A stretch of 64,000 bases of DNA from Lentinula raphanica (lineage: Eukaryota > Basidiomycota > Agaricomycetes > Agaricales > Omphalotaceae). The stretch is taken from assembly GCA_027919835.1 (NCBI GenBank), contig JANVFP010000051.1:124001-188000 (forward strand), written 5' to 3'. A program made the translations under genes and the position numbers. Positions 47,661-57,572 of the stretch are shown piece after piece. A model generated the notes under the pieces. That model saw nothing but the letters and a program-made list of their open reading frames with translations, did not search any database and was not told the origin of the DNA. Positions within the stretch are counted from its first letter, which is position 1. Each line of letters opens with the position of its first letter.

Positions 47661-49098
47661 ATGTCCTTTGAACAAAAATTTGACAACCTCATCGACTCGG
47701 CCAAAGATCTCTATTTCCAGATCGCCCAACTCGACCCTCCCAGTCAGAACGCTTCTCCAACGTTGAAGAAGAAATTCCACAAGATGGTCCAGACCGTCAG
47801 CCAAGCCTCAGGCCAAACGTACGACATCGTTATCGGTATGGGTCAGTTGATCGAAGACGAGCACGGTGGGCCGATTGACCCCAAAACACAATACCTGAAC
47901 CCTCGTCAGCGCTCTCAGCAGCTACATCATCCTTTGCTAACGCATATATCCAGAAAACTTCCACAACAGCGACAACGAAACTGACGGAGCAGGGAATACT
48001 GCTCATAACCAGAATACTCCCGATCCAGGTGCCAGCCAAGACCAGGACCCACCCAACCCCGGCTCACCCAACCCCAATCAGAGTTCGCCACCTCCAGACG
48101 ACCCAGCGCACATACAGATTGCCAACGACATCCTTGCCGAAATTTCACCCGACCGAGGCGAAGTCGTCGGACTCCCTCTCAAAGATTTTCTCAACATGGC
48201 CCTCCAAGGTGGCCACAACGGCAAGGTTCAAGAACAAGAATACGAAGCCTTTCGCCGGTCTGTCCTTGGATATCAGCCTGCCACTTTTGAGGAGATAGTG
48301 AGCCGTTTCTCAGCCCAATCCTTGTCATCCACTCAATCTATTACGCAGAAGAAAATGTTTAGAAACCACAACTCCAAACCCTCGTCTTTGCCCAAGACTG
48401 CTCTCCGAGTCCTCCAGCTTGACGATATCGAAGATGACACGGAGCGTTTAACCCGTCGAGAGCGATACGTCTTCTACGGGTCAAATCAAGACAACGTATC
48501 GGTCTATGTATCTACCGTACTGCGCAACATCGAAGGAATCAAAGCGTATAAAGACTGGTACAGCCTCCCGCTCGCCTTCAAAAAGCAGTTCCGAAAAGAC
48601 ATCGCCCGCACTCTCCAACCCCAAGCTTTCCAAGAGCTCGACCGCATGCAAGGAAGGATTACGCCCAAGGAGCTCCAGAAACTGTACAACAAACTCACCA
48701 ATCCCACACGGAAAAAATACGACAAACTCGTGGACCGCCGTAAACGCCTGCTCAAGCTATTTGACGCCGTATGTTTCTCACTGCTCATTGAGTGCTATGC
48801 TCACCCTCCCTAGTGCGGCCCCGTGGTCCTCCTCGATCCCACTTTTTCCAAGATGACTGGACGCGGTCAATATCCGCAACAATCGTCGACGTTCTGTAAC
48901 GCGCTGGATGAGATTGTTTACAGAATCAAAGAAAATCCAATCAGTCCTGACAGACACTTGGCTGGACGACGCTTTGTACTTAGGGCAATGCTGGCCATTG
49001 GAGGCACACACGTCGAGGATTACGTCCGACACTTTTTAAACAACCATACCTCGCCGGAAATGGCACTTGACTTTGACGATGACTACATGGAAGAATAG
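47661..49098 (+). CDS. Unrecognised protein, 447 aa, three exons
   Basis: Exons 47661..47904, 47954..48768 and 48814..49098 (introns of 49 and 45 nt, the first with a gctaac branch-like site) give 448 codons. The N-terminal ~80 residues are helical (SFEQKFDNLIDSAKDLYF), followed by an acidic, Pro/Asn/Gln-rich linker and a basic helical C-terminal half (LTNPTRKKYDKLVDRRKRL). No known family recognised. It starts 62 bp after C2H2 gene B on the same strand, so they may be coordinately expressed. Its 3' end overlaps the convergent F-box gene by 16 nt (49083..49098). Confidence 0.75.
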
Positions 49099-50461
49099 AT
49101 ACGTTGATACCTATCCCAAATCTTGTAACCGTTCAACCAAAACTCTCTCAATCCAATCGAACCCTTGTTTTCTTCAATTTTAGCCAGCAGCAAATTCGCA
49201 TCCACTGTCCTCTCTCCTAATTCGTTGAACTTTAGTCGTATCGGATAATCCCCGCAGATCACATTGTCGCTCTTGAAAACAATGTCAGATTTTACCAGCG
49301 TCGCAGGATACTTCACTCACCATCTCGCTTCCGTCTTCCCAATCAACCACAAGCTCCTGTAACGCTGAATATCCGATAAACTCTCTCAGTCTACCTGCAC
49401 GCTCATCCCCACCCCCTTTCATGCAGACTTTTACTATGTTCGCGAACGAACCGTACCCATCATCCAAAGAGTCCCATCGATCCGTAATTGGAGTTGAAAT
49501 CGTCAACTCCCGGACATTACACCACGAGTGGCGTAGGCAATTGACAAATGCAAAGGGGACCTCGGCCTTATTGATTTCCATTTGGACCATCACATCACTC
49601 TGGTAACTCCCACTCGGCCCTTTGACGACCAGCTCCTCCAGCCACCTGCAGCTGTTGGCTATCATGACCCCTGAATCCACTGACCCTCGCCCCAAACCCC
49701 AAATAGGGTCCTCCTTCGTGTAGGTCAAGGCGAGGAACTTGACCGATTTGGGGACTTGGTGGAAAAGACGGTAAAGACCCGCCCCTGCCGCCAAGAACAA
49801 CACCCTGCCATCCACCGTCAAATCCAGCCGTAAAAGGCCGCCCAGAGCCAGGTGAAGTATGCGAAGAGACACTGTCACACTGTTCGCCACAACCCCGTCT
49901 ACGCTCAACCCTCTCAGACCCTCCAGTTTCAGCGCATGGAACTGTAGTTCCCTTCTGTCTCCTGCGTGAGGAAAAAATGATTCGTCGATGCGGCACCGCA
50001 CCAGATTCGCCCAGATTGTTCGTGGGAGCGCAACCGCCCACTCGAGGAACTCACCTCCAAGTCGGACATCGTACAACGAGAGGGTGGAGATCTGTCGCAA
50101 TCAACGAGTACGCTGGAAAAAAGTTTGCCAGTATCGAAATTTGTCGCGAGCGCACTAGAAAGTTCACCCGTATGAGGACGGCCCACGACGACGTGTCGAA
50201 CCTTCCCCTTCTCCTCCAACTCGAGTTCTACGCCGGGTTCGGAAAATTGGACGACGCTCCCCAAGACGTCTAGCGAAACTTGATGAAATTGTCGGCTTGT
50301 CAAGCTGAAATGCAAGACGCCATCGTCCCTCATCTCCTCTGGGTCTCTGGCCCCACCGTATGCTAAATTGAAAATTTCGAGCAATATTTCACTTGGTATG
50401 TCTATCGTGCGCTGTGAGTACCAAATACATGAGAGTTGTCTCGCTTGATCTTACCAGGCAT
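49083..50461 (-). pseudogene. F-box-like protein 1, probably frameshifted
   Basis: Exons 50455..50461 (7 nt), 49321..50401 and 49083..49271. The start MPDIPSEILLEIFNLAY is a typical F-box opening, followed by RQFHQVSLDVLGSVVQ and KVRHVVVG. The frame then changes by one base near 50096-50103, where LVDC runs out and ISTLSLYDVRLGG continues in another frame. The paralogue at 50594 is continuous across the same place, so this is a lesion and not an intron; a 14-nt gt..ag there is too short to splice. The C-terminal half keeps the leucine-rich-like repeat character (VRELTISTPIT, ALQELVVDWEDG, NELGERTVDANLL, FWLNGYKIWDR). A sequencing error remains possible. F-box proteins choose substrates for SCF ubiquitin ligases. 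Confidence 0.75.
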
Positions 50462-50593
50462 GGGCGGGAGATACGTCTTGTGAGAACCCAAATCCACCCA
50501 GCCCTACTTATCACCATTCAAATTAATTATACCGAATTTGACTTGAATCCGATGCGCTTCCAGCGACCATCACACTTGACGTCTACCCTACGA

Positions 50594-51939
50594 TCATCGA
50601 TCCCATACCAAGCGTCCGTTGAGCCAGAACTGGGTTAGCTCGGTCCTTTCCTTATTCTCTTCTATTTTTGCCTTCATCAACACTGGATCCACACTTTTTA
50701 CACCCAACTCGTTGAATCTCATCCGTTTGATCGTCGAAAAAGGAAAAACCAGGTTCTCCACCTGCAACACCAATGTCAGCCCCGATTCACGCACAAACAC
50801 CGTGCTCACCATCTCCTCGCTGTTGACCCAATCCACCACGAGCTCTGTAAGAACTGTGAATTGCCGTAATAAGCTCTGAAGTCTTCCTGGCTCTCCAACG
50901 TCCACCCGGACCCTAACTGTGCGGACACCCAGCAAACCATAGTCCAGTGCGCGTACTGAGATCGTGATCGGAGTGGAAATTGTCAACTCCCCGATTTCGC
51001 ACTCATCCGCACTGATCATCGAGAGGAACGACAGAGGACCGGTCGCTTTGGCAATCGGAATACTGATCTTCGTCTCACCATCGTAGTGCAAGTCGAAAGA
51101 CCTCAACCCAAGCCACTTCAATTGGCCACAACTCTGTATCATCTCCACCGCCACATATGTCATCGCGTAAGCCACATAGTCGTAGTACAACCCTCCAGCG
51201 ACATTCATCGAGAGGTATTCAATCGAGCGAGGTAGGAAAAACTCTTCGGGCTGATCTTGAGTGCCCCAAGAAGAATCCAACGCCGCATCAATGTCCAGCG
51301 CAGCCCGCTCTAGGTCGACCGAACAAAGCTGGAGGAAACTCATGTTGGTGAGAGTGGAGCTGTGGCAATAAGATGTCACGTTCTGTAGAGATACCGAAGA
51401 AAACTGCAGTTTCAGCCTTGACTCTTTTGGGGGAAAGAACGTCGCATCCAGGTGGCAATTGTCGAGAAAAACATTGATGGGACGTCTCAGACCGGCCGAC
51501 CATTCAAAGAAATGGCGGTCGAGATCGTTCTCACCCAACGAAAGAAAGGCGAGGTTCAAGGCAGGCGAGACCACGTCGACGAGGCGCTTCCACTCTCTCC
51601 CCCAGCTAAATCCCACTCGATCCAAGCTCCAACCACCAAAATTTGGGCTGTTAAATGAGCCGATGATGATGTGTCGAACTCTTGTTGGATCCCTCGGCGA
51701 CGTCACTGCACCAGGGTGCTTCAAGTTGACCACCGTACCCAGCACCTCCTGCGATAATCGATGAAACTGACGGCTCACAAGGCCAAAGCCCAGGATCCCA
51801 GCGGGGTCCAGCGAACGAGGATCTTCGCGGTAGTCGTACACCAGCCTTGCAATAGCCAGCAGTATTTCTTCAGGAATCCCTATCACGCATTGTCAGTCTT
51901 GGGCTACCCACATAGTTTTCTTTGAGTCTTACCAGGCAT
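50594..51939 (-). CDS. F-box-like protein 2, 430 aa
   Basis: Exons 51933..51939 (7 nt: Met-Pro plus one base) and 50594..51879 give 431 codons. The N-terminus MPGIPEEILLAIARLVYDY and LVSRQFHRLSQEVLGTVV fit the F-box helix pattern. The rest resembles a leucine-rich array with many strand-like segments (FLSLGENDL, LQLCSVDLE, ELTISTPITISV, LTELVVDWVN) and the shared ending NELGVKSVDPVL...FWLNGRLVWDR. It is a tandem paralogue of the gene at 49083, with the same 7-nt first exon. Inferred role: substrate receptor of an SCF ubiquitin ligase; substrate unknown. Large F-box families are usual in Agaricomycetes. Confidence 0.82.
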
Positions 51940-52121
51940 TATCGCCGTTGCAGTTTGAGCGAATAGAAACCTCGCATGTCCAATATATAGCAAAGCCTGA
52001 TAGGACAAATTTGACCCAAAATGTGCCAAAACTCACGACAGGTCAAGTTTGGACAAACCTATTCTTTGCGCTTAGGCAATCGGGTCCTGTCACGAAAAAT
52101 GTTTCTAATACTATCGATCCT

Positions 52122-53637
52122 TTACTGAACGACATCCAAAAGTTCCGTCATCGTCGAAAAGTTTTCCAACCGTCTCTCCAGCGCATTTCCCTTTGCCTTC
52201 ATCATCTTCGCAAACCCTTTCGGGTCTTGCTCTTTGTATTCTTTCTCTGTCCTGCAACCATTCTCAACCCAACGAAATATCGCCCCGGCGCTATACTGGG
52301 TGAACGATGTGCGACAGTCCCCCTCGACGATAGGCGTGTTGGAGTGGGTGATACACGCCGACGGAATCATGATGGTGGACCCTGCAGGGAAGTCAATCAC
52401 CAGCTCAAGTTCCCATAGGACCAACTGGCCACTACGAGTGGGATCGAAATCACCTAATGCGGTGATTGAGCACCAACCGCAAGCCCAGTTAAGCGGGTCC
52501 CTATGTTTCCATGTCCACACGTTTCCTCCGAGATTGAACCCTGAGGCCATCCACACCGAGTTTTCAAAATTATCTGCGAGTCCTGTCTTGGCCCGTACGG
52601 TGTCTCGTACATTTTGATACTTCTCAAATAGTCGCGGCGCCCACGTTTTGAAGGCTTCTGTACACGGAGCGTCACTAACGAGGAACCGTGGTATTGAACG
52701 ACGATCAACTCACGGTTGTGGTATCCGACGATCCTCCTCATATCCTTGTCCTTCATCACACCGTCCACAAATCCCTTCAGACCCTTCGGCTTCAACCTGA
52801 CCGGGCGAGAGTTACCCATACCCATGGACACCCCCGCGTTGCAAGCAGGAAACGCCCCTCGCTTGTGGTCTTGGTCAGATCTGTACGCCTCAGCCATCTG
52901 GTGGTGGACCCGACTCGCGGCTTCATCGTAACTCTTGTCCCCCGGCTCCCGCATAGCACAGATACGATTCGTTCTTTGCAGTCTGTGATTGGTCCAGGAG
53001 TCCTTTCAAAATGTCAACTCTGGACAGAAGGTACTACTCAAAAAGACTCACAGCCCGTTCCACTTGATATGAGTGAAACCCTTTTCCTTCACAAGACGCT
53101 CCGCGCTGTATCTTGCCTGTCTCTCCTCAACACTTCCCATCTCTTCCTCCGTTCCGCGGTTTCCTGTATGAGCGCCTTTGGCGACGCTAAAGTTGTCAGC
53201 GTTCGTGCCAACCGCAATCGGCTCGGCATGTTTCAGCACTCTGGCCAATGAAGCCTTGGGTTTTCCTGGATCAGCAGCCCTCTCCAACTTACGCCTCACC
53301 CTCCTTCTCTCGTTCTGCCGGGATCGTTTCCGCTTTCTATTTCCGTTAGACGAATCTACCGCAGACGAATGTCAGTAATAGCCCTATTCTGAACCACGCC
53401 CAACGTACCTTGTCCTTCTATCAAACCATCCTTTTCTTCATCAGACGCACCCTCCTCCACCCCTCCTTCATCATTGTCCTCTTCTTCAAATGCATCGGAT
53501 TCGTAGACATCCATGCCGTCTTCTTTAAGCGTTACCTCAGAGCCTTGCTCCGCCGCACGCCTTAAAAGAGCGGAAAAATCAATTTCAGCGACCGAATTGG
53601 GTCGCCAATCTTTTGTTTTGTCTATCCAATACTTCAA
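52122..53637 (-). pseudogene. Second TET/JBP-family dioxygenase, one-base lesion in a G run
   Basis: Exons read as 53409..53637 (5' end incomplete; no ATG found in this exon), 53052..53355, 52714..53002 and 52122..52657. The N-terminus is acidic (SDAFEEEDNDEGG) then basic (NGNRKRKRSRQNERRR). The oxygenase domain has GPITDCKERIVSVL, then the frame shifts at the run of five G (52939..52943 on the plus strand as C) and continues as DKSYDEAASRVH. The rest is intact: WTWKHRDPLN with the H-x-D ligands, GWCSITALGDFDP, GQLVLWELEL, ITHSN with the distal histidine, and RTSFTQYSAGAIFRWV with the arginine. A lost G explains everything, either true decay or a homopolymer sequencing error. Unlike the KDZ-borne copy, no transposase is beside it. 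Confidence 0.82.
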
Positions 53638-53761
53638 CCTATGATGCTTGATAAGTCAAACAGGTCACCCACGCTCCGCAGCCAGTAAGGCATCGTCTTG
53701 AACGATGCGAGAGAGAAGAAGAGGGCATGGTCATGTGACAGCGAATCAACGAAAGTGACCT

Positions 53762-53960
53762 GTTAGGTTAGGTTAGGTTAGGTTAGGGTTCGGGGTTCTC
53801 ACGCGCGAAGCGCGTTTGGTTAGGGTTCGGGGTTGGGTTGGTTAGGGTTCGGGGTTGGGTTGGTTAGGGTTCGGGGTTGGGTTGTTAGGGTTCGGGGTTG
53901 GGTTGGTTAGGGGTTTGGTGGGGGTTTGGGGGCTTGCCCCCATGGTTAGAGGTTAGGGGT
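53762..53960 (+). repeat. Telomere-like G-rich tract (TTAGGG type) with 24-bp variants
   Basis: It starts with four ggtta units, then ggttagggttcggggttgggtt repeated about five times with a tcacgcgcgaagcgcg interruption, and ends ggttagaggttaggggtcgagg. The plus strand is G-rich, the orientation of a right chromosome end. The end border mirrors that of the tract at 21090. Confidence 0.85.
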
Positions 53961-54087
53961 CGAGGATATCTTCATTTTTGAAGAAGTTAGAAATGGAGAA
54001 AATGTCATGTGATATTCTTACAAGTGATGACACATCACAGGTGCGGACTAACCGTCCCGAAAATAACCCGATGCCGAATGTCTACAC

Positions 54088-54276
54088 TCTTCGTCTCTCA
54101 CCACCACCTTCAACGATCTTGGAGGCACACAATCGGTTGGGACTCTAGCCCAACCTATTGTAGCACCATCTCAGGCATTCTGGACCTGGATGGTCGTGTT
54201 CCAAGATCGGACGAGGCTTTGGACTCACTAGGCGCTCGACTCTCTTCAGCGTCCGATTCCTACTTTGAGTCGATAA
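54088..54276 (+). repeat. Dispersed repeat, copy 1 (partial)
   Basis: About 190 bp starting tcttcgtctctcaccacca, also found at 55769..55957 and, cut by the window edge, from 63927. This copy lacks most of the upstream palindromic part, keeping only gatgccgaatgt just before it. Non-coding; probably an end of a mobile element. Confidence 0.85.
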
Positions 54277-54424
54277 TGGTACCGCCGAGTTTTCTTTCCA
54301 CCAGGTGAGCATTCTCAGATTGGCTGGCCCTCTCATAAACCGACTCCCTCAGAAAGAATCAGTAACCTACCGCTCAGGTCACCAATAATAGCCAAGAAAA
54401 AAAAGGTTCGAATGTAATCAATAG

Positions 54425-54524
54425 GTCCACTGCGAGAATCGAACTCGCACCACTTGAGTATGTATAATCTCATGGAATTGAAACATATGGAACTCAAGTG
54501 CTCTAACCATTGAGCTAAGTGAAT
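54425..54524 (-). tRNA. tRNA-like gene 1 with intron-like insert
   Basis: Minus strand: A box TTAGCTCAATGG, D-arm GCTC/GAGC, T-arm GCGAG-ttcgatt-CTCGC and a 3' acceptor strand AGTGGAC. Anticodon stem CTTGA/TCAAG encloses a loop plus about 25-nt insert. If the loop is read canonically the anticodon would be TCC. The first acceptor pair is mismatched. A run of eight T lies about 21 nt downstream, fitting a Pol III terminator. Could be a tRNA gene or a tRNA-derived SINE head. Confidence 0.5.
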
Positions 54525-54591
54525 GTTGTAGGGCCCCGATGCAGTTACAACTATCTTATTCAAAAAACAGATAGTAGGATCCCTTCGCATT

Positions 54592-54687
54592 GTCCACTAC
54601 GAGATTCGAACTCGCATCACTTGGGTGAGATCGACATCGACATGGAGACAAATAACCCAAGCGCTCTAACCATTGAGCTAAGTGAAC
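54592..54687 (-). tRNA. tRNA-like gene 2 with intron-like insert
   Basis: Minus strand: acceptor GTTCACT with AGTGGAC (one G-T pair), A box, D-arm and T-arm intact, anticodon stem CTTGG/CCAAG with an insert. Canonical reading gives anticodon TAT with a T at position 37, which is abnormal. A T6 run follows about 22 nt downstream. It and its flanks are nearly identical to the copy at 55226..55321, showing a local duplication. Confidence 0.5.
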
Positions 54688-55016
54688 ATGCAATGAATCC
54701 CTCTCCGATTCTACACAACCCACAATATGGTAAGCCTACCCTGCTGATCTTTTTCCTTTATACACAGCCCGACGTCTTCTTGTTATTGTAATGCAACTGA
54801 ACATCAATGCTTCACATCCACACAAGTACTCACGTCAAGCTGTAAATCCTTGAAAACAAATCACACGCGAGATAGAGCTCCAAGTTTCGCGTTAGTCAGG
54901 ATTTAGGCGTTGGGTTGGTTCGGGATCAGGTTAGAGCTTCGGCTTTATCTACATCGCCTTCAAGACAACCCCCTGATGAAGTTCTGGCTGAAAAAAGATA
55001 GTTGGTTCTTTTCAAG

Positions 55017-55109
55017 GTCCACTGTGGGATTCGAACCCGCATCGCTTGAGTACAACCTCTGAGATATGCCCACAAACCCCAAGTGCTCTAACCATTGAGC
55101 TAAGTGAAC
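55017..55109 (-). tRNA. tRNA-like gene 3, degenerate
   Basis: Same layout as the neighbours, with the T-arm read GCGGG/CCCAC (one mismatch), A and B boxes kept, and a T6 run downstream. The anticodon loop has G where U33 is expected, so a working tRNA is unlikely. Confidence 0.4.
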
Positions 55110-55225
55110 GTTGTAAGTTGGAACACCTTACAGCGCAAACCGGTGTTCTGTTCCCACAAAATCAAAAAGTTATCAGCCCGCCTCCACCTGCACAAAAAAA
55201 ACAGAAAGTGGGATTCCTTCGCATT

Positions 55226-55321
55226 GTCCACTGCGAGATTCGAACTCGCATCACTTGGGTGAGATCGATATCGACATGGAGACAAATAACCCAAGCGCTC
55301 TAACCATTGAGCTAAGTGAAC
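55226..55321 (-). tRNA. tRNA-like gene 4 with intron-like insert
   Basis: Near-identical duplicate of 54592..54687, with a perfect T-arm GCGAG/CTCGC and a T8 run downstream. Same unusual anticodon loop (TAT, pyrimidine at 37). Confidence 0.5.
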
Positions 55322-55677
55322 ATGCAATGAGTCCCTCTCCGAATGTCCAAACCCACAATATGACCGGCTTCGGTTAGGCCTCAAGGTTCGATTTTCCTAG
55401 TGCACGTATTATAAAACCATGCTGTTCTTTCCCTTGTATACACATATTCTACTTATACCCGCTCCACGTCTCCCTCTTATTGCAATGGCATTGAACGAGA
55501 ATGCTTCGTATTCTCCATCCATCTCACACAAGCATTCCCATCATCAAGCTGTAAATCCTCGAAAAACGCCTATAAAATACAGGTCAAAGTTGTTAGTGGT
55601 CCAATTTTGACCAAGCACGATCCCCCGCAAGAACTGCACACTCTTCTGGTGAAATTTTGGCTCTATTTGACCGAGAC
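55322..55677. other. Spacer between tRNA-like gene and dispersed repeat
   Basis: No gene recognised. Parts resemble the spacer at 54690-54850 (tatacacatattct, ccacgtct, ttattgcaatg), confirming that the tRNA-like unit was duplicated with its flank. Confidence 0.4.
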
Positions 55678-55957
55678 AATGACGTCAGGCGCATCATGAT
55701 GCGCATGACATCATCTCCTGGTCAGATGCCGAATGTTCGGCATCCTGCATGTGGCTGTGCCAACTTTCAATCTTCGTCTCTCACACCACCTTCAACGATC
55801 TTGGAGGCACACAATCGGTTGGGACTCTAGCCCAACCTATTGTAGCACCATCTCAGGCATTCTGGACCTGGATGGTCGTGTTCCAAGATCGGACGAGGCT
55901 TTGGACTCACTTGGCGCTCGACTCTCTTCAGCGTCCGATTACTACTTTGAGGCGATA
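55678..55957 (+). repeat. Dispersed repeat, copy 2 (most complete)
   Basis: Starts atgacgtcaggcgcatcatg, containing the perfect palindrome gcgcatcatgatgcgc and the hairpin gatgccgaa-tg-ttcggcatc, then the core shared with 54088 and 63837. It ends near gaggcgatattgg. A more diverged relative lies at about 56290-56405. Confidence 0.88.
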
Positions 55958-57015
55958 TTGGAGTCTCGGTGAGTTTTCCGCGCATTCGGTGACATTCCTG
56001 ACTGACAATGATTTGACGCTCACTAGCTCGATACCATCGCATCCTGTCCAAGTTCGCAGGGGATTATGGAAAAAGACCCTAGCTGCCCTACCCGTCGAAA
56101 TCAAATCAAGCCACGTCCAATAGATGAAGGCTCCGTGACGATGAAATACTGACTTGTGACCATTCCTGTGCGTCATCTGCAACTCGGTCGCCATTTCTTA
56201 CTCTGACACCCCAGTAGATTCGATGGTCGTCCAACTGCCATGTCCGAATCCCAGCTCAGGTTGAGCGGCGCAAACAGACCTCGTATCCTCTTCCTCTCAT
56301 ACCACGACCGCCCACGATTCCGGATGCACGCAACGGATTGGAACCCTTGACCACCCCATTGTAGCACCATATCTCGACTGGCCTCCTTTCTCCATCGGAT
56401 CGGACAGTCCAGGAAGCTCCATCTTTTTTTCCACTCCCACCTTAAACCACGTCAGTGTGGGTCTCTCCATACAAACCATCGAAGCTCAAACAGACCCACG
56501 TCAAAGTCTCACCAATCAACGCCGGATGCCTCCGCCATTTTGTCAATTCATCCTGATCGGCCCACGAATGAACGCCTGTCTAACTGTTTTTTCGTGCTCG
56601 CAGGTAAGCACAGACTTAGACTCTCCCTGTTCAAGGCCCGCACGTTAAACCATTCGTCGTTACCCCTCAGCTCAAATGGTCCCATTGATCTCGTCTGTGA
56701 TGCCATCCCATGCTCACCAACTCAAATCATCGAGTATAGTATGGCCATCACTACGTAGTCGCCTTACCACTATACTACTGTTCTCATTTCCGCTCCTCCC
56801 CCGTTGGCTTACCTTTCATAAACTGGGTTGTTATGCTCCTTTCACAAATTAGTATAGTCAAGCAATGTAATACCCTCTGAACAGAAAATCGTCACAGAAA
56901 CCAACAGTACTTTTTTTTACTGCGACAATCACCAGGCCACAAGTGCCCATCTCTCTATTCTAACCAAGCAAACATGCCCCGACGTAATGTACCACCCTAC
57001 ACGAATGATAGTGTG
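55958..57015. other. Intergenic region with diverged relative of the dispersed repeat
   Basis: No gene supported. At about 56298-56405 the phrases ttccggatgcacgcaacgga, attgtagcaccat and gatcggacag mirror the core of the dispersed repeat with many changes. Confidence 0.45.
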
Positions 57016-57106
57016 GTCCTCTTAGCTCAGTGGTAGAGCGCCAGACTTGTCTGCAGGAAATCGACACTTGCATCTGGAGCGCGCGAGTTTGATTCTCGCA
57101 GAGGAC
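57016..57106 (+). tRNA. tRNA-like gene 5 with intron-like insert
   Basis: GTCCTCT pairs perfectly with AGAGGAC; A box TTAGCTCAGTGG, D-arm GCTC/GAGC, anticodon stem CCAGA/TCTGG around a 27-nt loop plus insert, T-arm GCGAG-tttgatt-CTCGC, and a T9 run about 22 nt downstream. Canonical reading gives anticodon TGT (Thr) but with C at position 37. It is the best cloverleaf of the five. Confidence 0.6.
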
Positions 57107-57572
57107 GCTTATAATGACAACTGACATCTTTTTTTTTCTTTGGACATCTAGACTTCGCTCGACACGTTTGAACCGCGAAGTTTCCATCTTACAAGTATAG
57201 CAGGGCCCACGTTCTCCCAACGGCTGTAACAATAACAAAAGATGGCCTTCACACAGTACCGCAGTTTGTAAAACCAAGTACACCAGTGAAAAGTGGCCCA
57301 GTTTTGGGTCAAATTCCAGAATGTCTTATACATGTGCGTTGTATTTTATGTATACCTGGCTGCGATCCTATCCCCCACCCACCTGTAGACTGGTCGAGCA
57401 CCGATATAAATACAACCCCTCCTACCTTTTCCAAAGTCTCGATTAAGTGACAAGCGCTACCTTGTGGAGACTATCCATCTTCCTAGCCAACTCTTATACA
57501 TTTCGATCAAATACGAAATACCAGTCCGTGAAGATTCTCATGTCCAAAGAGTACTGGTCCATAATCTGTACA
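57107..57572. other. Spacer downstream of the JmjC-like gene
   Basis: Contains the Pol III terminator of the tRNA-like gene and the motif gtggcccagttttgggtcaa near 57293. No gene recognised. Confidence 0.4.

Noticed and set aside
50100..50150. Intron explaining the frame change in F-box gene 1
   Set aside because: The only gt..ag that keeps the conserved sequence is 14 nt, too short; longer choices delete residues conserved in the paralogue or leave the wrong phase.
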